Shown piece by piece: positions 6,927 through 12,037 of a DNA stretch of 12,037 nucleotides. Position 1 is the stretch's first letter. The number at the start of each line of letters is the position of its first letter. Source of the DNA: RUG343 sp964486215 (GTDB lineage Bacteria; Bacillota_I; Bacilli_A; RF39; UBA660). The position numbers were made by a program, and so were the translations under genes. The notes below the pieces were generated by a model that had not been told where the DNA came from, searched no databases, and saw only the letters and a program-made list of their open reading frames with translations. Location: positions 1 to 12,037 of the forward strand of contig CAZALI010000022.1 of NCBI GenBank assembly GCA_964486215.1, written 5' to 3'.

Positions 6927-8933
6927 CATACATTTGACACATCCGTCTTTATCTTCTACTAAGAGTTTGCCACAACTTGGACATAACTCTCCAGTAGGTT
7001 TATCCCAGGTAGCTGTTTTACACTTTGGATAATTATTACAGCCCCAGAATATCTTACCTTTCCTAGTCTTTCTCTCGACAATTTGTCCTTTCTTACAAAT
7101 AGGACAATCCATAATAACTTTCTCTTCTTTTTTCTCTTTCTGAATATATTTACAAGTAGGATAATTAGAACAAGCTACAAACTCTCCATACTTACCTTTT
7201 CTAATAACAAGAGGTGAACCACATTCTGGACACATCTCACCAGTTTCTTTAGCTGGTGTTTTCTCCATATCATCAAAAGCTTTCTTAATACGAGAATCAA
7301 ATAATTTCCAGAAATCATCTAATACTTCGTTCCAAACTAACTTTCCTTCTGCAATCTTATCTAAGTCTGTTTCCATATCACTAGTATATTTAACATTGAT
7401 AATATCACTAAAGAATTCTTGTAGTTTATCTGTCGTTGTGAAGCCAATCTCTGTAGGAACAAATTTCTTATCTTGCATCTCTACGTAATTACGTGTTCTA
7501 ATTGTATCAAGAATAGTCGCATAAGTACTTGGTCTACCAATACCTAACTCTTCCATCTCTTTAATTAACTTAGCTTCAGTATATCTAGAAGGAGGCTTAG
7601 TAAAGTGTTGTTCTTTCTCAACATCTTTAGTCTTCTCTTCTTCTCCATCTTTAAACTCTGGTAGTATAGTATCTTCACTAGATTCATAATCACCATATAC
7701 TTTTAAGTAACCATCAAATACAATAACACTACCAGTAGTCTTAAATTTATAATCATTGTTATTCAAAACAATTGTCGTTTGATCAAATATAGCATCAGCC
7801 ATTAAAGAAGCAAGAGCTCTCTTATAAATCAAACTGTATAATTTAAATTCATCACCATCTAAGTATTCTTTAATCTTCTTAGGTTCTCTATCTATACTAG
7901 TTGGTCTAATACCTTCATGAGCATCTTGAACATTTTCTGTTGACTTGCTCTTCTTAACATAACCAACATAGTCTTTACCATACTCTTTTTCAATATATGT
8001 CTTAGTAGCCACAATAAACTCATCAGATAATCTAATAGAATCTGTTCTCATATAAGTAATAAGACCAGCTCTCTCACTACCAAGATCAATACCTTCATAT
8101 AACTTTTGAGCTATATTCATTGTTTTCTTAGCAGAAAAACCTAACTTAGTAGAAGCTTCTTGTTGCAAAGTACTAGTAATAAATGGTGGTTTACTACTTC
8201 TTTTCTTATTCTTTTTATCTATAGATTCAACTATATAAGTATCATCTATATTATTAAGTACTTCATCAGCTTCAGCTTCACTCTTTAACTTAACATCTTT
8301 ATCTTTATACCTAAAGTATACAGCATCATAATCTTTAAAATGAGCTGTAATAGTCCAATACTCTTCTGGTACAAAAGCCTCTATTTCACGCTCTCTATCG
8401 ACAATTAACTTTAATGCTACACTCTGTACTCTACCAGCACTCTTCGCATTTATTTTACTCTGTAATAATTTACTAAGTCTAAAACCAATAATTCTATCGA
8501 GTATTCTACGAGTCTCTTGAGATTTAACTAAATCATCATCAATATCAGTATAATTATCAATAGCTTCTAATACTTTATTCTTAGTAATCTCATTAAATCT
8601 AACTCTTCTATACTTTTTATCGTCTATTCCTAAAACATCTTTTAAGTGCCAAGCAATAGCTTCTCCCTCTCTATCTGGGTCGCTTGCAAGATATACCATA
8701 TCAGAATCTTTAACATCAGCTTTTAACTCTTTAATAACATTCCCTTTACCAGGAATAGCTATATAACTAGGCTTAAAACCATTCTCTATATCAACACCTA
8801 ATCCATATTTACCACTAGTTGCTAAATCTCTTATATGGCCTTTAGAAGAAACAACTTTATAATCTTTACCTAAATATTTACCAATAGTACGACTCTTACT
8901 AGGAGACTCCACTATAACTAAATTCTTAGCCAC
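6906..8933 (-). CDS. topA: DNA topoisomerase I (type IA)
   Basis: Relaxes negative supercoils behind RNA polymerase and replication forks by single-strand cleavage and passage. The 675 aa are a full bacterial TopA. The Toprim domain has E9 in VIVESPSK and D85-x-D87-x-E89 in SDPDREGEA. The active-site tyrosine is Y294 in LITYMRTDS. The AHEGIRPT motif is at 338-345 and GIGRPSTYATI at 464-474. The C-terminus holds three zinc ribbons: C568/C571/C588/C594, C610/C613/C632/C638, and C651/C654/C665/C668. The start is GTG at 8933: an in-frame TGA lies 9 bp upstream, and GAGGTGG gives a ribosome site. It has its own promoter and terminator, so is probably monocistronic. It keeps its B. subtilis-like place upstream of xerC, but without dprA before it or trmFO after it. 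Confidence 0.97.
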   Translation of the reverse strand: MAKNLVIVESPSKSRTIGKYLGKDYKVVSSKGHIRDLATSGKYGLGVDIENGFKPSYIAIPGKGNVIKELKADVKDSDMVYLASDPDREGEAIAWHLKDVLGIDDKKYRRVRFNEITKNKVLEAIDNYTDIDDDLVKSQETRRILDRIIGFRLSKLLQSKINAKSAGRVQSVALKLIVDREREIEAFVPEEYWTITAHFKDYDAVYFRYKDKDVKLKSEAEADEVLNNIDDTYIVESIDKKNKKRSSKPPFITSTLQQEASTKLGFSAKKTMNIAQKLYEGIDLGSERAGLITYMRTDSIRLSDEFIVATKTYIEKEYGKDYVGYVKKSKSTENVQDAHEGIRPTSIDREPKKIKEYLDGDEFKLYSLIYKRALASLMADAIFDQTTIVLNNNDYKFKTTGSVIVFDGYLKVYGDYESSEDTILPEFKDGEEEKTKDVEKEQHFTKPPSRYTEAKLIKEMEELGIGRPSTYATILDTIRTRNYVEMQDKKFVPTEIGFTTTDKLQEFFSDIINVKYTSDMETDLDKIAEGKLVWNEVLDDFWKLFDSRIKKAFDDMEKTPAKETGEMCPECGSPLVIRKGKYGEFVACSNYPTCKYIQKEKKEEKVIMDCPICKKGQIVERKTRKGKIFWGCNNYPKCKTATWDKPTGELCPSCGKLLVEDKDGCVKCMECDYVK

Positions 8934-8952
8934 AAAACCACCTCAATTAAAA

Positions 8953-8981
8953 CTTATACAAGCAAAATTCTTATTTGTCAA
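8953..8981 (-). promoter_or_regulatory. Strong predicted sigma-A promoter for topA
   Basis: Minus strand: consensus -35 TTGACA (8981-8976), 17 bp spacer, -10 TATAAG (8958-8953, 5 of 6). The -10 ends 19 bp before the GTG start, giving a leader of roughly a dozen bases that still contains the GAGGTGG ribosome site. topA promoters in other bacteria respond to supercoiling; nothing here proves that. Confidence 0.85.
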
Positions 8982-9017
8982 ATAATTGTTATACACCATT
9001 AACATTCTTTTTACAAA

Positions 9018-9989
9018 TTAATTACTCTTTTTAACTAAAAATAAATATTCATAAGTATACAAATTTCTATTCTTTAAATTTCTAGAAGCTTTATAAGTAT
9101 TATATTTTTTTCTAAATATTTTTACTTTACCTATAGTAGATAACATATCTACCATTTCTTCTCTACTAATAAATCCTTCATTATTAAAAGATATAAGTAT
9201 ATAATCACTATTACAATTATTACATAAGTTTTTTAAAGAAGTTAAAGCTAATTGTTTATGATTGTAATCTGATCTATGCCAATCACTAGGTATACCAGCT
9301 ACTTTACTAATATTAAGTGGTTTCTCATAATCATTAATTAAATTTAACATAAAATAATTAGAACCATAAGGATGTTGATTATATGGAGGATCAATATACA
9401 TTAAATCAACATGATCAAGTTCTTTAACAAGTTGATTAGCATCTTCCATATAATTAGTAACTTTACATTCAAAATTACTAAAGACAGGAAAAGGTATTTC
9501 TATATCACTCTTTATTCTAGATAAAGCATTATTACCAGTACCACCAAACATACCAATACCAGTATCTCTGTCTTTATAAAAACCTTTAAATACTCCAGCA
9601 GTATTATTCTTAATAGATGCTTCTGTAAGTAATGGCCCTAAAAAGAAAGGCCTAATGTACTTAGGAAAACTATTAATTATTTTAACTGCCGTATCTATAT
9701 ACATAGCATTACGAGTAGTATAAAAGACTCTCTCCCCAGCTTTTATATTATTATCATTACTAGGAGCATATAACTCCGTAATAAAACCAGGTTTTAACTC
9801 TTTTAAGCCATCTTCTAATTTACTATAGTATCTAAGCATAGTAATATTAATATCACTCTTATTAGCTAAATAACATTCATTTAATGTATAAGAATAACCA
9901 TCTAAGTCATTAGTAATTAAATGATTACTATATTTTTTAAAGTATCTAGAAACAATACCAGATCCAGAGAATAAATCTACTATATCCAT
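9018..9989 (-). CDS. DNA adenine methyltransferase (D12 class), main part downstream of an in-frame TAG
   Basis: N6-adenine DNA methyltransferase of the MethyltransfD12 family, using SAM to methylate a target I cannot deduce. In this 323-aa reading, motif I is VDLFSGSGIVSRYF at 4-17, the catalytic DPPY is D200-P-P-Y203 in YIDPPYNQHPYGSNY, and the C-terminus has the SRNLKNRN and YEYLFLVKK pattern of the family. The ATG at 9989 has no clear ribosome site. The same frame continues upstream through a TAG (10010-10008) to ATG 10118, and that 5' piece supplies the missing motif X. So 9018-10118 is most simply one 366-codon gene with an amber at codon 37. The product from 9989 alone lacks motif X and is probably inactive, unless readthrough or suppression occurs. 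No restriction endonuclease is adjacent, so it looks like an orphan enzyme. It follows rnhB in a likely operon; no terminator was seen before topA. Confidence 0.8.
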   Translation of the reverse strand: MDIVDLFSGSGIVSRYFKKYSNHLITNDLDGYSYTLNECYLANKSDINITMLRYYSKLEDGLKELKPGFITELYAPSNDNNIKAGERVFYTTRNAMYIDTAVKIINSFPKYIRPFFLGPLLTEASIKNNTAGVFKGFYKDRDTGIGMFGGTGNNALSRIKSDIEIPFPVFSNFECKVTNYMEDANQLVKELDHVDLMYIDPPYNQHPYGSNYFMLNLINDYEKPLNISKVAGIPSDWHRSDYNHKQLALTSLKNLCNNCNSDYILISFNNEGFISREEMVDMLSTIGKVKIFRKKYNTYKASRNLKNRNLYTYEYLFLVKKSN

Positions 9990-10007
9990 TCTAACTTTAT
10001 GATCATG

Positions 10008-10118
10008 CTAAAGTACTTCTTTAACAGCTTTACCAATAAAATCAAGAAGAGATCTTTTATTACCAAGATAAGTAATTATCTGTGTTAATAAAAAATCTCC
10101 ATTTTCTTCTATACACAT
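10008..10118 (-). pseudogene. 5' part of the D12 methyltransferase (motif X), ended by TAG at codon 37
   Basis: Thirty-six codons, ATG at 10118 to TAG at 10010-10008, in the same frame as the methyltransferase body starting at 9989. It encodes ITYLGNKRSLLDFI (residues 15-28), the motif X region that forms part of the SAM pocket in D12 enzymes. The ATG lies 4 bp after the rnhB stop, with GGAG in TTTGGAGATGA 8 nt upstream, so this is the natural translation start and is coupled to rnhB. Only seven codons separate the TAG from Met at 9989. A single C-to-T change from CAG (Gln) would explain it; a base-call error is also possible. Confidence 0.75.
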
Positions 10119-10122
10119 AAAA

Positions 10123-10992
10123 TCATCTCCAAACATCCAAAGTTTCTTGTTTTAACAAAACATCTCTAACTGGACCAAAACTCTTTCTATGTTCTTTGAT
10201 TATTCCATGCTTCTTAATTGCTTCTATATGGTCTTTTGTAGGATATCCTTTATTATTTTTAAAATTATACATTGGATATTTTTTATCTAATTCATACATC
10301 ATCCTATCACGAGTAACTTTCGCAATAACACTCGCAGCACTAATACTAATAGATAATAAGTCTCCTTTAACTATACTAGTAGTAGGAATAGGTATATCTA
10401 GTTTCATTGCATCTATTAGTACATGTTCTGGTTTAATCTTACAATTATTAATAGCTTCTTTCATAGCTAACTTAGTAGCTTCATAAATATTAACTTCATC
10501 TATTTTTTTATTATCAATAATACCTATACCCACAGAAATAGCTGATTTCATTATTGCATCATAAAAAAACTCTCTCTTATTTTCACTAAGTTTCTTACTA
10601 TCAGTTAATCCATCTAATTTAAAATTAAGAGGTAATACTACACAAGCAGTTACCACTGGTCCAACAAGAGGCCCACGTCCTACTTCATCAACTCCTCCAA
10701 TTAATTTAATACCAGAATTAACTAGTTCTCTTTCATAATAATAATTATCTATACTAGAGAAATTATATTTTTTAATCTTATCTATTTCTTTACATTTATT
10801 CTTATCATAAACAAAGTATTCTTTAATAGATTTATCTATATTATTAAAATCTTTCTTCAAGCAAGAAATACTAATAACATCTATATCTTTTAGAACTCCA
10901 TGCACCATTAAAGAAGCATCTCCACTAATAACGTAAGAAGCTGTATCCAAATTCAAAAGTCCTAATTTTTCATACATTTGTTTTTTGTTCAT
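10123..10992 (-). CDS. rnhB: Ribonuclease HII with atypical N-terminal extension
   Basis: Removes RNA from RNA:DNA hybrids and nicks at single ribonucleotides in DNA. The catalytic domain covers about 85-289: D102 and E103 in GVDEVGRGPLVGP, D194 in VLIDAMK and D211 in VKGDLLS give the DEDD metal site. TDSKKLS (130-136), AASVIAKVTRD (219-229) and the C-terminal SFGPV (271-275) are also present. Length is 289 aa against about 255 in B. subtilis. The first 70 residues resemble a shortened nucleotidyltransferase-type fold (SGDAS at 23-27, HGVLKDID at 31-38). The start is uncertain: ATG 10992 has no Shine-Dalgarno (nearest AGGA is about 19 nt upstream), while internal ATG 10908 (residue 29) has GGAG 11 nt before it. 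The 122 bp up to the rbgA stop are nearly all A/T and show no convincing promoter beyond the rbgA terminator. It lies downstream of rbgA, as in B. subtilis. Confidence 0.93.
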   Translation of the reverse strand: MNKKQMYEKLGLLNLDTASYVISGDASLMVHGVLKDIDVISISCLKKDFNNIDKSIKEYFVYDKNKCKEIDKIKKYNFSSIDNYYYERELVNSGIKLIGGVDEVGRGPLVGPVVTACVVLPLNFKLDGLTDSKKLSENKREFFYDAIMKSAISVGIGIIDNKKIDEVNIYEATKLAMKEAINNCKIKPEHVLIDAMKLDIPIPTTSIVKGDLLSISISAASVIAKVTRDRMMYELDKKYPMYNFKNNKGYPTKDHIEAIKKHGIIKEHRKSFGPVRDVLLKQETLDVWR

Positions 10993-11094
10993 ATTACTAT
11001 TGTGTATGAATTCCTAAATTTAATCAAGTTAAAATACGAAATTTATATATTTAAATTTAAAAGTAATTTTTTTCGTACAAATGTCTATACTAGT

Positions 11095-11124
11095 AAAAAT
11101 AAAAAAGATAGATTTTATCTATCT
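11095..11124 (-). terminator. Rho-independent terminator of rbgA, overlapping its stop codon
   Basis: Minus strand: an 8 bp perfect stem AGATAGAT/ATCTATCT (11124-11117 with 11113-11106), loop AAA, then TTTTTATTTTT (11105-11095). The rbgA stop TAA (11117-11115) lies at the stem-loop junction. The stem has few G-C pairs, so strength may be moderate. Confidence 0.7.
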
Positions 11125-11975
11125 AATGTTATACCTCCAAAAGAGTTATTATTAACGTCTCTAATTATAATATCAACTACTCTATCATAGTCAACTTCTC
11201 CACCTCGTACTAAACATCCTCTCTTCTTACCAATATTATCGTATACTTCAACCATATCAGTAATATCAGTAATACCATATCTTTCCTCTAATTTAGATGG
11301 ATATAGTTCATATAATTTTTTAATAATAAATTCAGCTATTTCCTCTTTATTAACTACTTCTTCTTTAATTATAGAAAGACTAGCTAATACTAAAGCTTGA
11401 TTTTGGTCTTCAAATTTAGGCCAAAGTACTCCAGGAGAATCAAAAAGTTCTACATCTTCATTAATTCTAATCCAGTTAAGATTCTTAGTAACTCCCGGTC
11501 TATTACCAACATCAGTTACTTTCTTATTAACAAGTCTATTAATTAAAGTACTCTTACCCACATTAGGTACTCCAACTACCATAACACGAGCTCTTCTCTT
11601 CTCTAAACCTTTTTCTCTTCTTCTTTCATTTTCTTCTTCCATTAATTTATTAGTAGTATTAATAATCTCATTAATACTATCTTTTTGTAGATTAAGTTTA
11701 ATGATTGGATCTTTAATATTAGAAAGTAATTTGTCAGTTACTTCTCTATCACATAAATCATACTTAGTCACAATAATAATTCTAGGTTTATCCCCAATTA
11801 CTTCATCCATATCTACAAGTCTAGAAGACATAGGACATCTAGCATCAATAACTTCATAACATATATCTATTAAATTAGATAATTCTTTTAACTCTCTCTT
11901 AGTCTTAGACATATGTCCAGGAAACCAATTGATTTGGCTCTTTTGAAACACTTTTTCATTATCTTGATTATTCAT
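11115..11975 (-). CDS. rbgA: Ribosome biogenesis GTPase RbgA (YlqF)
   Basis: Circularly permuted GTPase needed for late assembly of the 50S ribosomal subunit; it binds the immature subunit and hydrolyses GTP. The 286 aa match the family (about 282). The permuted order is visible: N-terminal NWFPGHMSK (16-24), G4 as T70-K71-Y72-D73, G1 P-loop GVPNVGKS (135-142), G2 with T163 in RPGVTKN, and G3 DSPG (179-182). A C-terminal helical domain runs from about 190, ending GGITLD. G4 reads TKxD rather than the more usual NKxD. The ATG at 11975 has AAGGAAG as ribosome site, about 9 nt upstream, and an extended -10 promoter. A terminator overlaps its stop, so it is probably transcribed alone. In B. subtilis it is also followed by rnhB. 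Confidence 0.96.
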   Translation of the reverse strand: MNNQDNEKVFQKSQINWFPGHMSKTKRELKELSNLIDICYEVIDARCPMSSRLVDMDEVIGDKPRIIIVTKYDLCDREVTDKLLSNIKDPIIKLNLQKDSINEIINTTNKLMEEENERRREKGLEKRRARVMVVGVPNVGKSTLINRLVNKKVTDVGNRPGVTKNLNWIRINEDVELFDSPGVLWPKFEDQNQALVLASLSIIKEEVVNKEEIAEFIIKKLYELYPSKLEERYGITDITDMVEVYDNIGKKRGCLVRGGEVDYDRVVDIIIRDVNNNSFGGITLDR

Positions 11976-12002
11976 TAGAAAGCACTTCCTTTTTTCTATA
12001 AC

Positions 12003-12012
12003 ATTATAACAT
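12003..12012 (-). promoter_or_regulatory. Extended -10 promoter for rbgA
   Basis: The minus strand reads TGTTATAAT: a perfect -10 TATAAT (12008-12003) with the TGn extension. The position 17 bp upstream holds only TAAATT, a poor -35. The -10 ends 27 bp before the rbgA ATG, leaving a short leader with the ribosome site. Confidence 0.65.
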
Positions 12013-12037
12013 AATTATTAAATAGAATTTATATCTT

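Noticed and set aside
8934..9017. Terminator after the methyltransferase
   Set aside because: Only weak short inverted repeats (such as GTTA/TAAC) are present without a T-run; transcription may read into topA.
9996..10010. Palindrome ATGATCAT with CATG and GATC sites next to the methyltransferase TAG, possible self-methylation control
   Set aside because: The target of the enzyme is unknown and such short sites occur by chance; no repeat or operator arrangement supports it.
9018..10118. Genome-wide reassignment of TAG to glutamine
   Set aside because: All other long genes, including 717 codons of relA and 755 of secDF, contain no internal TAG; a reassigned codon should appear in them.
10196..10486. 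Plus-strand open frame of 96 codons inside rnhB
   Set aside because: Antisense shadow of the RNase HII catalytic domain, which is clearly the coding frame.
10978..11190. Plus-strand open frame of 70 codons across the rbgA-rnhB gap
   Set aside because: Runs through the A/T-rich gap, the rbgA terminator and antisense rbgA; composition is Phe/Lys/Ile-rich as expected from random A/T sequence.
11160..11975. Loss of function in RbgA because G4 is TKYD rather than NKxD
   Set aside because: TKxD is an accepted G4 variant in GTPases and the other G motifs are intact.

Overview
The window is about 70% A+T and looks like a low-GC Bacilli/Mycoplasmatota-type chromosome, possibly an uncultured gut lineage near RF39 or the Erysipelotrichales (the lineage is inference). 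It uses the standard bacterial code: TGA ends comN, topA and rnhB, and Trp is TGG. The ribosome binding site of the Rel gene matches the complement of the 16S anti-SD over 12 bases. All genes lie on the minus strand, so transcription runs from high to low coordinates. No phage, IS, CRISPR, rRNA or tRNA was seen, and no gap without a gene exceeds about 125 bp.

In transcription order: (1) rbgA, a ribosome-assembly GTPase, with its own extended -10 promoter and a terminator overlapping its stop codon. (2) rnhB (RNase HII, with an unusual N-terminal extension), followed after 4 bp by a D12-class DNA adenine methyltransferase split by an in-frame TAG. (3) topA, with a near-consensus promoter and a terminator overlapping its stop. 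(4) An unrecognised 396-aa gene overlapping xerC by 11 bp, ending in a terminator. (5) comN, secDF and relA as a tight operon from a promoter whose -35 sits in the preceding terminator; relA runs off the left edge of the window.

The layout joins two blocks that lie apart in Bacillus subtilis: rbgA-rnhB...topA...codV(xerC) and comN-secDF...relA. The intervening B. subtilis genes (sucCD, dprA, trmFO; recJ, apt) are absent. The methyltransferase stands where dprA usually lies, and the unknown gene where trmFO usually lies. Most of the content is housekeeping: ribosome biogenesis, RNA:DNA hybrid removal, supercoiling, chromosome dimer resolution, secretion and the stringent response.

No obvious new multi-gene system is present. 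The points most worth a second look are the amber codon separating SAM-binding motif X from motif I of the methyltransferase, the nucleotidyltransferase-like N-terminus on RNase HII, the unknown gene beside xerC, and a hairpin that may hide the Rel ribosome binding site.
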